This document shows positions 8,964 through 17,295 of a stretch of DNA of 64,000 bases, piece by piece. The translations under genes and the position numbers were made by a program. The DNA comes from Frankia alni ACN14a (GTDB lineage Bacteria; Actinomycetota; Actinomycetes; Frankiales; Frankiaceae), in the NCBI RefSeq assembly GCF_000058485.1, contig NC_008278.1:5078962-5142961 (forward strand), in the 5' to 3' direction. How positions within the stretch are numbered: the stretch's first letter is position 1; the number at the start of each line of letters is the position of its first letter. Below the pieces are notes generated by a model, which saw only the letters and a list, made by a program, of their open reading frames with translations, made no database searches and was not told the DNA's origin.

Positions 8964-9713
8964 TTAGACGCGGAACAGCGGCCCGCGGTGGAGTTTGTGC
9001 TGCGCCGCCTGCGCCAGGGGCCGGACCACGAGACGATCGATGTTCACATGCTGGGGCAAGCCGACAGCGAACGCCACGCACTCGGCGACGTCAGCGGCGG
9101 TGAGCGGATGGTCGACACCCTCGTAGAGGGCTGCAGCCTTCCCCGCGTCACCTCGCAGGCGGTTGAGGGAGAATTCCTCGGTCCTGACCATCCCGGGAAC
9201 CACCTCGATGACCCGGACGGACTCTCCACACAGTTCCAGTCTCAGGGTTTCGCTGAGTGCGTGCTCGGCGTGCTTCGCGGCGCTGTACCCGCCGCCGCCC
9301 TCATAGTTGGTGAAGGCCGCGGTGGACGTGACGGTGACGATGGTGCCACCGCGTCCGGAACGTAGCAGCGGCAGCAGAGCCTGTGTTATCTGCAGCGTGC
9401 CGAGCACGTTGACGGAAAACATTCGCTCCCAGTCCTGCGGCGAACCGGTCGCGACACTGTCCGCGCCTATGGCGCCGCCAGCGTTGTTAACGAGCACATC
9501 GCAGGAGTCCAGCTCGGCGGCGAGCTGCTGGACCGCCGCTGCGTCCGTGATATCCGCAACGCGGGCCTGGGCGCCGGTCTCCTCCGCCACTTGGCGAAGC
9601 CGCTCCCCGCGTCGGGCGACGGCAACGACGCTGAAACCGTCCTTCGACAGGCGACGCACGGTCGCCGCACCGATTCCGCTACTTGCCCCGGTCACCACTG
9701 CTCTGAGGGTCAC
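8964..9713 (-). CDS. Short-chain dehydrogenase/reductase
   Basis: A classical SDR of about 250 residues with the NAD(P) motif TGASSGIG near the N-terminus, NNAGG at the expected spacing, a catalytic Ser region (VTVTSTAAF) and Tyr-x-x-x-Lys in YSAAKHAEH. VARRGER after the second strand suggests an NADP preference. The frame allows TTG at 9725, but that would abut the AAAGG. GTG at 9713 fits better. It is the first clear biosynthetic gene of the minus-strand run, and the inverted repeat at 9880-9897 lies upstream. Likely role: oxidation or reduction of a hydroxyl or carbonyl in the pathway. Confidence 0.88.
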   Translation of the reverse strand: MTLRAVVTGASSGIGAATVRRLSKDGFSVVAVARRGERLRQVAEETGAQARVADITDAAAVQQLAAELDSCDVLVNNAGGAIGADSVATGSPQDWERMFSVNVLGTLQITQALLPLLRSGRGGTIVTVTSTAAFTNYEGGGGYSAAKHAEHALSETLRLELCGESVRVIEVVPGMVRTEEFSLNRLRGDAGKAAALYEGVDHPLTAADVAECVAFAVGLPQHVNIDRLVVRPLAQAAQHKLHRGPLFRV

Positions 9714-10748
9714 GAAGTACCACAACCTTTCACTCTAATTGCCGCGGCAATAAAAGCCAACCGCGTCCTAAAGCGCCCCGGGACACCGCCTACTCAGGCG
9801 GAGAAATCGGTCCCAGGAAAGCGCGGACGACTATTCTCTCGAACGTCCGGAATCCACTGACACATGGGCCACTGCCCACCGACTCCATAAGGAGTCGAAC
9901 TATCAACAAGGGGTAACGCTATGATTCTGCATGGCCACCCCTTCATTGTGAAAGGTTTTTTCTCGCAGAGTGACATGAGTCACTTTCCATGACTTCTTCG
10001 CGGATGTTTACATCCTTCTCGGAGATCTGCCGCTTCCGCTGCTTCGCCGCAAAGAAACGGTGCCTGCTTACCGGATAGCCCCGAGGATCCACGGTGGGAT
10101 CTTGAGCTGGATTTGCATTGACGCAGGCATGACGAGCGGGTACATTAGCACGTTTCCCCACGATCGATAAGCCCGTGGTTCGCGAGCCCTTAGCCCGAGG
10201 AGCACTCGTAGTCCGGTGATCGGTCGAGGGACCGGTGCACCCTCGATGGACACAACCTCGCCCGACGTCTTCCACCACCATCGGATGCGGCTGTTGGTGC
10301 GTCGAGTGGTATGGCACATCAGTGGTAGCGGGGCCCGTGACAAGGACATGATCATGGCAACCCGCAGACGTACCTCCGCAGGAGGACGGCCAACACTCAG
10401 CTCACGACGACCATCCGATGTCGAGAAGCATGCCGCCACTGGCCGCGAAGCCATCGAACATGAATGCACGCAGGGCGGGTACGGCGGTGTTGCCGCTCGC
10501 ATCCTCACCCGTGACTCCGGGCCAGGCCGACACCAAGCTTCCCTGGCAGGCGGGGGCCAGCCCCGCCACCACAAATCTCAAGGGAGCGCGCGAGACGATC
10601 CTTCTGATCGAGCAACTGATCCGAGCGGCCTCCCACGGGCAGGACCCCGTGGTCGTCGGCAAGCCAGCATGATCTGCCAGGATTGCACTCCCGGAACTGC
10701 CTGCTCGGCCTTGGAATGTAGACGCGGATCACCGCCCTCCATGGAAGA
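9714..10748. other. Gene-poor stretch, about 1.0 kb
   Basis: No ORF here has convincing coding character on either strand. Several overlapping frames stay open (for example 10402-10662 minus and 10418-10672 plus), but they lack consistent third-position GC and recognisable motifs. Apart from the dyad at 9880-9897 I see no organised structure. It may hold the leader and promoter of the main operon plus decayed sequence. Confidence 0.5.
9880..9897. promoter_or_regulatory. Perfect 7-bp inverted repeat upstream of the cluster operon
   Basis: CGACTCC and GGAGTCG are separated by ATAA. This is a perfect 7-bp dyad with a 4-bp spacer, about 170 bases upstream of the SDR start, in a stretch poorer in GC than the flanks. 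It could be an operator for the minus-strand operon or a small hairpin in its leader. No T-run follows on either side, so it does not look like an intrinsic terminator. Confidence 0.4.
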
Positions 10749-10883
10749 TCATACGGCGGCGTCACCCAGAAGATCCTCGGTGACCTGTTGCGGGCTTCCC
10801 GTCGCGAAAATGATGATTTCCTCTTCTAGCAAGAAGTCGGGCCATGCAACGTGGAAAGTTTTTGCACGAGGCATCCCTCTCAT
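10749..10883 (-). CDS. Candidate small acidic protein (44 aa)
   Basis: An ORF from ATG at 10883 to TGA at 10749 begins 26 bases after the stop of the 137-residue gene on the same strand. The peptide (MRGMPRAKTFHVAWPDFLLE..., ending TEDLLGDAAV) is amphipathic and acidic, unlike the arginine-rich shadows around it. The ribosome site is weak (AGGAA rather far upstream). It could be a small partner of the upstream protein, a peptide substrate, or chance. I do not recognise it. Confidence 0.35.
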   Translation of the reverse strand: MRGMPRAKTFHVAWPDFLLEEEIIIFATGSPQQVTEDLLGDAAV

Positions 10884-10909
10884 GTCGGCGCTACGGGAGA
10901 TTCCTGCCT

Positions 10910-11323
10910 TCAGACCGGAATTCCCAGGTCCTTGAACCATCTGGTGACCGCGTCGACGACGTCAGCACCGGGCCCACTTCCGACGGGGCCTTCCATGGAT
11001 TTCAGCTCGTGGTAGAGGCGCTTGATGGCGCCACCCTCGAAGCTCATAGAGTTTACTGCGCAACCCGCAATCACGGGTTCGATGGGAGTGAGGGTACCGA
11101 TATCCACGAGTTCATCGCCGACGAAGACCCGAACGGTGGTGATGTTCGAATCGATCTCGACTCGGAGCGGGTCAGAGGTGAGGAATGACCGAACAAGATA
11201 ATAGATCTTGTCGGTGAGCTCGGCGCCGTCCTCGACGACGCTCGACTCGATGTATCTGTACGGCCTGCGCCGGTTGAAGACCAGCCGATAGGTGCGCGCG
11301 GTCTTCTGCTCACTACTGGGCAT
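10910..11323 (-). CDS. Protein of unknown function (137 aa)
   Basis: AGGAGG sits just before ATG at 11323, which makes this start convincing. The protein (MPSSEQKTARTYRLVF...) has mixed alpha/beta character, an N-terminal basic stretch and a C-terminal helix ending WFKDLGIPV. It has no signal peptide and no membrane segment. A beta-rich middle part (LRVEIDSNITTVRVFVGDEL) may form a small sheet domain. I do not recognise the family. It lies between the LysE exporter and the biosynthetic genes in the same direction. Base composition matches the rest of the cluster. Confidence 0.7.
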   Translation of the reverse strand: MPSSEQKTARTYRLVFNRRRPYRYIESSVVEDGAELTDKIYYLVRSFLTSDPLRVEIDSNITTVRVFVGDELVDIGTLTPIEPVIAGCAVNSMSFEGGAIKRLYHELKSMEGPVGSGPGADVVDAVTRWFKDLGIPV

Positions 11324-11510
11324 GGGGCCTCCTGGGTTTCGGGAGATGCCGCGCGGATTCCCGCCCCGCCCGGTGCGGCGGAGGGGACGGTACTGACCGA
11401 CGGCTCGGACAGAGCGGCGCCCACACGGATGCCGCCGAGGCGGCATCCGGCGCTTCGGTCCGGCCGACCAGCACCAGGGCGGCTACCGAGCCGGTCCACT
11501 CGTCGTTCAT
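11313..11510 (-). CDS. Candidate small ORF (65 aa)
   Basis: An ORF from ATG at 11510 lies between the LysE stop (11540) and the 137-residue gene, overlapping the latter's start by 11 bases. The first 40 residues (MNDEWTGSVAALVLVGRTEA...) look protein-like, but the rest is Arg/Pro-rich and resembles a shadow frame. The ribosome site is poor. Kept only because it fills an otherwise empty gap in an operon. Confidence 0.2.
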   Translation of the reverse strand: MNDEWTGSVAALVLVGRTEAPDAASAASVWAPLCPSRRSVPSPPPHRAGRESARHLPKPRRPHAQ

Positions 11511-11539
11511 GCATGCTCTTGACACGTTGGCTTGCGCGG

Positions 11540-12187
11540 TCAACTCGTCGTGGTCGGCCCCGAGGTGTCGATGGCCAGCGAGATGGCCAGCATGCCGAGC
11601 ACCGTCCCCATCACGTAGCGCTGGACCCTCAGCCAGGATGGGCGGCGGGCAAGGAAAACGGCGATGGCACCGGCCGCCAGCACGATGATCAAGTTAACTG
11701 TGACGCTCACCACAATCTGAATGGTACCCAGCAAAAACCCCTGGAGCAGGACGTGTCCCGCCTTCAGATTGACGAACTGCGGGATAAGCGAGAGATACAT
11801 AATGGCAATCTTCGGATTGAGCAGGTTCGTCATCAAACCCATTGTGAAAAGCTTTCGCGGAGGATCAGGGGGGATGTCCTGAGGAGTGAACACGGAGACG
11901 CCGCCGGGTTTCAGCGCCTTCCAGGCAAGATAGGCGAGATAGGCCGCACCGGCGAGTTTGACGGCAACATAAAGTTCGGGCACGGCGGTGAAGACTACAG
12001 ACAGCCCCAGGTTCGTGGCCAGCAGGTAGATTATGAAGCCGAGGGCGACTCCACCGAGTGAAATTATTCCGGCGCTCCTCCCCTGTACGATACTGCGGGA
12101 TACGAGATAGATCATGTTTGGCCCCGGAGTAAGCACCATCCCGAGCGCCACCGCCATGACACCAATAATTCCGCTGACTTCAATCAT
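11540..12187 (-). CDS. LysE/RhtB-family amino-acid exporter
   Basis: A 215-residue inner-membrane protein with six predicted membrane segments. It starts with the family signature MALGMVLTPGPNMIYLVSRS and continues with GISLGGVALGF-like glycine-rich helices and FTMGLMTNLLNPKIAIMYLS (the conserved N-P-K). The family exports amino acids and small analogues by proton antiport. In this context it is the likely export or self-protection route for the cluster product, which fits an amino-acid-like metabolite (inference). GAGAGGAAG lies upstream of ATG 12187, inside the 3' end of the candidate ORF that ends at 12197. Confidence 0.9.
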   Translation of the reverse strand: MIEVSGIIGVMAVALGMVLTPGPNMIYLVSRSIVQGRSAGIISLGGVALGFIIYLLATNLGLSVVFTAVPELYVAVKLAGAAYLAYLAWKALKPGGVSVFTPQDIPPDPPRKLFTMGLMTNLLNPKIAIMYLSLIPQFVNLKAGHVLLQGFLLGTIQIVVSVTVNLIIVLAAGAIAVFLARRPSWLRVQRYVMGTVLGMLAISLAIDTSGPTTTS

Positions 12188-12196
12188 GGCAATCTT

Positions 12197-12559
12197 TCAC
12201 TTCCTCTCGACCTTGTAGTCCGCCATCGCGCAGCCATCGTCTCGAACGTCGATGCGTAACATCTCGGAAAGGTCGCGAAGAAAACAGCAGGTGATGAATC
12301 CGGCGGTGAGCGGCATTTCCGGAGCGCTGGAATCGCGTCGGTTCCAGTCCCCAGTCGTCGGCATCGCCAAACGGGCGAGCAGGGCCCCGGGGACACTGTC
12401 CGACTCCTCGAACACCCGCCACGGGGCCTCGCCTCGACAGCGTTCGTGGCACTCCAGTCCGTTCAGCGACTGCGCACGAGCCGGCCCGGCGTCACACGTC
12501 GGTTCCTGCACACCCGTTTCAAGCGCCCCGTCGCGGCGCTCACGGAAAAGGGGGCCCAT
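12197..12559 (-). CDS. Candidate ORF upstream of the exporter (about 120 aa)
   Basis: The frame runs open from 12964 to a TGA at 12197, nine bases before the LysE start, which carries its ribosome site in this 3' end. The lower part reads like a protein (PLTAGFITCCFLRDLSEMLR, then VRDDGCAMADYKVERK) and contains several cysteines. The upper part becomes Arg/Ser-rich, so the true start is uncertain; ATG 12559 is one choice. I do not recognise a family. Tight spacing to the exporter is the best evidence. Confidence 0.3.
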   Translation of the reverse strand: MGPLFRERRDGALETGVQEPTCDAGPARAQSLNGLECHERCRGEAPWRVFEESDSVPGALLARLAMPTTGDWNRRDSSAPEMPLTAGFITCCFLRDLSEMLRIDVRDDGCAMADYKVERK

Positions 12560-12948
12560 GTTCCACACACGGTGGCCGTGCCCCGGCGGCGACCAGCTGA
12601 CCGGACCGACACGTGACCGTGTGCCGAGGGCATTCACCAACGGCCGCTGCCCCCCGGCAGCGTACCGACGGGGCAGGCCCGCGACCTCGTACCGGCCGAA
12701 GGGCCGGGACACGAAGCCACAGCGATTGCACCGAGCTTGAGGGGACCGAGATTGAGGAGACCGGGCTTGCGTGAACCGAGCGAGGAGAGCCCGACGTCGT
12801 GGCGATCGCGTGGTCACATGCACGAGCCTCCTTGCAAGCGTACGTCCCCATCTGGTGTGCTTCGGTGCCCCTCTCGCGAGCTGCAGGATCCAGGATCGAG
12901 TTCGACAGCGAGTGTAGGTTACCTTTCCGTCTCGGCGCAATATTTGGC

Positions 12949-12965
12949 ATTGCACTCGGTGCAAT
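12949..12965. promoter_or_regulatory. Palindromic operator candidate before the MocR gene
   Basis: ATTGCAC TCG GTGCAAT is a perfect 7-bp inverted repeat with a 3-bp centre, 47 bases upstream of the GTG start of the MocR-type regulator. A -10-like TAGATAAT lies just downstream (about 12975-12982), so the dyad would overlap the -35 region. This is where an autoregulating GntR/MocR protein would be expected to bind and might also control the divergent minus-strand genes. Confidence 0.55.
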
Positions 12966-13011
12966 CGAGATGCTTAGATAATGACAAACAGAGAGGTAGG
13001 GGGAGTGGGAC

Positions 13012-14349
13012 GTGAGGGACTATCGGCGTGTCGCCGACGACGTGGCCGCGGAGATCAGGGCAGGCCGGCTCAGACCTGGAGACCGGCTTCCACCCCAACG
13101 GATCTTCGCCCGTGAACACGGCATCGCCAATTCCACCGCTATCCGCGTCTACCAGGAACTCGCCCTGCGTGGCCTCACGGTCGGCGAGGTGGGGCGCGGC
13201 ACCTTCGTGTGCGCCGCCCCTCGCCTGGCGATCCCCATGCACAGCGAAACTGCTGGCAACCGGGTCGATCTGGAGCTCAACTACCCGACGGTGCCAGAGC
13301 AGACCAGACTGCTCGCATCGGGACTCGGCGGACTGTTGCGTGCGGACGTCCTGGAGAGCGTGCTTCAGCCGGTCGGCGCAACCGGTACCTCCGCCACACG
13401 CAGTGTGGCGGCCGATCTTCTCTCGCGCGGTGGCTGGCGTCCCGACCCAAGCAGGGTGCTTTTCTCCGGGAACGGTCGGCAGGCAATCTCGGCCGTCATC
13501 GCTGCTGTGGTGCCGCGGGGCGCCCGGCTGGGCGTCGAAGAGCTGACCTACCCCGCCGTCAAAGCCATCGCCACCCGGCTCGGCATCACCCTGGTGCCGC
13601 TGGCCATGGACCAGGCGGGGCTGATTCCCGAGGCCATCGAAGAAGCCCATTCCGGCAGCCCGCTGCATGCCATCTACGTACAGCCGACCATGCATAATCC
13701 GCTATCGCTGTCCATGCCCCAGGAGCGTCTGGTCCACCTGGCCCAGGTGCTGTTGCGATTGGGAATTTACGCGATCGAGGACGCCATCTGGGCCTTCCTG
13801 CGCGACGATCTGCCGCCGCTTGCTTCGCTCGCTCCGGAGCGGACGGTCTTCGTCGACAGCCTGTCCAAACGAGTCTCCCCCGGTCTGACACTCGGATTCG
13901 CGGTAGCACCCGGCGGCATCGCTGGTGGCATTGCCGCATCGCTACGCTCAGGCGGATGGACGCCCATGCGTTTCGCGTTGGAGGCGGCATCCCGCTGGCA
14001 GGCGGACGGCACGATAGAGATGCTGGTACGGGCCAAGCAGCGGGAGACCGCGATACGACAGGAGATCGCCTCGCAGCATCTCGGCGGATTCAGTACGAAG
14101 AGTGACCCGCGTTCGTACTACTGCTGGTGGGAGCTGCCCAGCCCGTGGCGTGCGGATACGTTCGTCACCGCTGCCTCGCGACACGGCATCGGGGTAACTC
14201 CAGCCGCAGCTTTCTCCGTGGGTCGTCACCGCGTTCCCAGGGCTGTCAGAGTCGGCCTGGCCCCACCCCAGCGCGACGTACTGTCCCGGGCGCTGGCTGT
14301 GCTTGCCGACATCGCACAGTCGTCACCGGACGATGTGGTCACCGACTGA
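13012..14349 (+). CDS. MocR-type transcriptional regulator (GntR wHTH + aminotransferase fold)
   Basis: A 445-residue protein. Residues 1-70 form a GntR winged helix (IRAGRLRPGDRLPPQRIFAREHGI, then GRGTFV). Residues 85-440 have the fold type I PLP aminotransferase layout. N229 lies in QPTMHNP, D257 in IEDAIWAF, and the Schiff-base lysine is K286 in DSLSKRVSPG. MocR proteins sense PLP or an amino-acid ligand and control nearby metabolic or transport genes. Start is GTG with GGGGGAG upstream. It is divergent from the whole minus-strand cluster, so it is the best candidate pathway regulator, with the LysE exporter as a likely target (inference). Confidence 0.92.
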   Translation: MRDYRRVADDVAAEIRAGRLRPGDRLPPQRIFAREHGIANSTAIRVYQELALRGLTVGEVGRGTFVCAAPRLAIPMHSETAGNRVDLELNYPTVPEQTRLLASGLGGLLRADVLESVLQPVGATGTSATRSVAADLLSRGGWRPDPSRVLFSGNGRQAISAVIAAVVPRGARLGVEELTYPAVKAIATRLGITLVPLAMDQAGLIPEAIEEAHSGSPLHAIYVQPTMHNPLSLSMPQERLVHLAQVLLRLGIYAIEDAIWAFLRDDLPPLASLAPERTVFVDSLSKRVSPGLTLGFAVAPGGIAGGIAASLRSGGWTPMRFALEAASRWQADGTIEMLVRAKQRETAIRQEIASQHLGGFSTKSDPRSYYCWWELPSPWRADTFVTAASRHGIGVTPAAAFSVGRHRVPRAVRVGLAPPQRDVLSRALAVLADIAQSSPDDVVTD

Positions 14350-14484
14350 ACGGAACTCGCGCCGAGCGTGTCCGACGCGGATGGGACAGGACACCAGCGA
14401 CACGCCTTCTGCCGAGGTCTCCATGGCTGCGACGGCCCCTCTGGACTGCCACCCGGATGATCATTGTGAGTTCACTCCGAGGAG

Positions 14485-14802
14485 TTGACCTGTAACCTTT
14501 GGTCGTCTTCGCCGGTTCCGCCGCTCTGGTTCAGGACGCGGGTGTGGAACCGCGACGAGGTCCGGGGACTGTTCGACCGCATCGACGTGCCGTTTCGGAC
14601 CGTGGGCGGGGTGCACCACGCACGGGAGCTGCCGACGATGTTCCCCCGGCTGCACCTGCCCTTCGCCGAACGGCGTCCGGTGGTGTTCCAGGTCGTGTTC
14701 GGCTCCTGCCTCTGCCTGGCCGTCGGACTGTTCCTCCTGGTCGCGGTGGTGCTCCTCGGACCACCGCCGGCCGGCGGCGGGCGCGAATATAATCACCGGT
14801 AG
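14485..14802 (+). CDS. Small membrane protein or remnant at the cluster edge
   Basis: A 105-residue frame has coding character from about residue 20. It contains DRIDVPFRTVGGVHHARELP, then a single hydrophobic helix (VVFGSCLCLAVGLFLLVAVVLL) and a short tail. The first 20 residues and the start are doubtful. It may be a short membrane protein or the 3' remnant of a larger gene. Third-position GC rises here, so it sits at the switch from the island to high-GC DNA. Confidence 0.35.
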   Translation: MTCNLWSSSPVPPLWFRTRVWNRDEVRGLFDRIDVPFRTVGGVHHARELPTMFPRLHLPFAERRPVVFQVVFGSCLCLAVGLFLLVAVVLLGPPPAGGGREYNHR

Positions 14803-14857
14803 GTGCATAATTCGCCACTTTCGGCAGCCGGCCGCCGCGGACGAGTATCGGAGACCC

Positions 14858-15706
14858 ATGACGCAAGGCGACGCCCTCCCGCATCCGTTGTCGCAGGCGA
14901 GCAGCGAGCCGCCGGCCGGCTGGGCCCCCACCGACATCGACGTCTCCACCCCCAGCATCGCCCGGGTCTACGACGCGATTCTCGGCGGGAAGGACAACTT
15001 CCCCGCGGACCGGGTCGTCGCCGACCAGTTCATGCAGTTCGTTCCCGGTGGGCGGGAGGCGGCGCAGTACAACCGGGCGCTGCTCAACCGAGGGGTGCGA
15101 TACCTGGCGGAGCAGGGCGTCCGCCAGTTCATCGATCTCGGTTCGGGCCTGCCGACCGTCAGCAACACCCACCAGGCGGCGCAGAGCGTCGCGCCCGACG
15201 CGCGCGTGGTGTACGTCGACAACGACCCCATCGTGCTCGCGCACGGCCGGGCCCTGCTCGCCGAGAACCGCAACACCACTGTGATCACGGCCGACTTCCG
15301 GCACTCGCAGAAGGTCCTCGCCCACCCGGACCTACGCGCGTTGATCGATCTCGACCAGCCGGTCGGCCTGATCCTGTTCGGAGTCGTCCACCACATCAAC
15401 GACGACGAGGACCCCGCCGGTGTCATCCGGCACTACCGGGATGCCCTGGCCGCCGGCAGCTACCTCTTTCTGACGCACTTCGTCGCGCATGGCGAGCAGA
15501 CGACCGAGCTGGAGAAGATGCTGCTGGCCGACCTCGGTACCGGACGGTTCCGGACGCTCGCGGAGATCGGCGAGTACTTCGACGGCCTCGACCTCGTCGA
15601 GCCCGGTCTCGTCTACAACCCGCTGTGGCGCCCGCAGGAGCCGGTCCCCGAGCCGCTGACCCTCACCGAAAAGCTGGTCGCCGGGGGTCTGGCCCGCAAG
15701 GCCTGA
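14858..15706 (+). CDS. SAM-dependent methyltransferase, DUF574 (Methyltransf_19) family
   Basis: A 282-residue protein of the actinobacterial family that starts with 'SxARVYDxxLGGKDNF': here PSIARVYDAILGGKDNFPAD. The SAM-binding glycine motif is FIDLGSGLPT, the acidic residue that holds ribose is in VVYVDNDPIVLAHG, and ILFGVVHHIND corresponds to motif IV. The family is abundant in Streptomyces and Frankia and its substrates are mostly unknown. GGAGACCC precedes ATG. It is followed after 98 bases by the condensation-type gene in the same direction. Confidence 0.9.
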   Translation: MTQGDALPHPLSQASSEPPAGWAPTDIDVSTPSIARVYDAILGGKDNFPADRVVADQFMQFVPGGREAAQYNRALLNRGVRYLAEQGVRQFIDLGSGLPTVSNTHQAAQSVAPDARVVYVDNDPIVLAHGRALLAENRNTTVITADFRHSQKVLAHPDLRALIDLDQPVGLILFGVVHHINDDEDPAGVIRHYRDALAAGSYLFLTHFVAHGEQTTELEKMLLADLGTGRFRTLAEIGEYFDGLDLVEPGLVYNPLWRPQEPVPEPLTLTEKLVAGGLARKA

Positions 15707-15804
15707 CCGCGTGGTCGCGCCGGCCGCCACGGCCGCGGACCGGAAGGTCGTCCCGCCCGGACCACGTATATCGTGTGCTGACTAATTCGGGGGGCTAGGG
15801 GCCC

Positions 15805-17153
15805 GTGCACGTAGAGGTGAAGAACCAGGGGGGTTCACCGGCACCCGCGCCCGATCGGGTGCTCACGTCCAGCGAGCAGATCCTGGCCGCCTCCAATCGG
15901 GCCAGCGCACCGCTGACCTGCGGACTGTTCGTGCAGACCATGGGCACGTTGGACGTGACCCGGCTCCGGCTCGCGGTACGTAGGGCGATCGGGCGGCATC
16001 CCATGATGCGGGCGAGCCTCTACGGGGCACGCCAGTATGCGTGGCGGTTCGCCACGATGCCGTCCTCGGATCCGGTCGGGCAGATCGGCGACGGCAGCGA
16101 CGGCTGGCGCGTCCACGAGACCATGATGTCGTCCCCCTTCGACCTGCGGGCCTACCCGCCACTGCGGATCGCGTTGGTGCACCGGCCGGACGGCGACCAG
16201 CTCTCCGTGGTCGCGCATCACCTCGCGGTCGACGGCATGAGTCTCGCCGCCGTCGTGTCCGAGATCTTCGCCGAGTACCGGGTCGCCGACGCCGACGCCG
16301 ACGCCTCCGCGGCCGCGGGCCGGTCCGGCGGCGGTCATGTCGGGCTGCCCGCCGGTGTGCCGTCGGTTCCGAGGTCGGCCGGCCATGGCTGGACCGCCTT
16401 CACGCATCGCTCCGGGCGACACATCACTCCGATGGACGCCGGCCGGACCGCCGGCTACGGCTACCACCCGCTGACCCTGCCGGTGCCGGGACGGCGCGTG
16501 CTACTGCCCGGCGGACGTCGGATGACCGCCAACGACCTGCTGGTCGCAGCGGCCCATCTCACCATCGACCGGTGGAACCGGCAGCGCGGCGGGGAGGCCG
16601 CGACACTGCGCGTCAGGATGCCGATCGGGCTGGGGACGATGCCCGGCGCGGGTGGCAACAACACCGGCCAGGTGCTGGTCGGCACCGAGCCGGCGGACCG
16701 GGCGGACCTGATCAGACTGGCCGTCCGCATCGTCGACCAGACCGAGCACGCGAAGCAGGCGGCGGCCGCGCCCGTCATCGCGGGAGTCGCCGGCAGGGTC
16801 GGCGCGGCCGCCACCGGGCGGATTCCCGGGCCCTGGCGGGGCTCGCTGCTGCGGTTGGGTGTGCGGACGGCGCGACCGCTCATCACCCCCGCCGCCGCCG
16901 TCAGCAACCTCGGCCCGCTCGCCGACATCACCTCCGACACCCGGCGATCTCCGCGGTCTTCTTCACCGGCACCGCCGGCATGCCCCAGGGCCTCTTCATC
17001 GGCGCGACGAGGTACGGCGCCGGTATCCGCCTCGCGTTCGGGTACCACCGGCATCTGTTCGGCCGCACCGCCGCCGCGGCCTTCGCCCAGGTCTTCCGGG
17101 CAGCGTTCGACGAGCTGGCCGCTATCGGGCGTGAAACGCCGCCAGCAAGATGA
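15805..17153 (+). pseudogene. Condensation-domain-like acyltransferase with an apparent frameshift
   Basis: Stand-alone condensation or wax-ester-synthase-like protein. The catalytic motif HHLAVDGMS (HHxxxDG) is intact. Coding character continues to SNLGPLADI at about 16935, where the frame is lost. From about 16942 a different frame carries the expected C-terminus (AISAVFFTGTAGMPQGLFIG and on to 17153). One inserted or deleted base near 16942 explains this. Either the gene is a recent pseudogene or the assembly has an error; if repaired it would be about 450 residues. Starts at GTG. The family transfers acyl groups between carriers or CoA and an alcohol or amine. Confidence 0.75.
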
Positions 17154-17295
17154 CCGCCAACCGACGCCGCGACGTACCCGGTCCCGAGAAATGCGAGCGA
17201 CCGGAGAAAGCGGATTGCCGGCGCGGGGATTCGAAGTTCGTCGAGCCGCACATCTCCCCGAGCTCTTTGGGGATCGAGGTAACAAGGAGTGGACG

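Noticed and set aside
9907-9936. Nine-codon minus-strand ORF (MQNHSVTPC) as a leader peptide
   Set aside because: The ribosome site (GAAGGGG) is fair, but there is no attenuator-like pair of hairpins and no codon bias toward one amino acid.
10216-10935. Long plus-strand ORF of 239 codons in the gene-poor part of the cluster
   Set aside because: Composition is Arg/Ser/Gly/Pro-rich without domains or ribosome site, and it runs antisense to better minus-strand candidates.
12559-12720. Possible papain-like toxin or deamidase in the ORF upstream of LysE (HGHRVWNMG segment)
   Set aside because: Only a vague resemblance; no catalytic Cys-His-Asp order can be established.
12252-12740. 162-codon plus-strand ORF before the MocR gene
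   Set aside because: Ser/Arg/Pro-rich shadow of the minus frame; no start signal.
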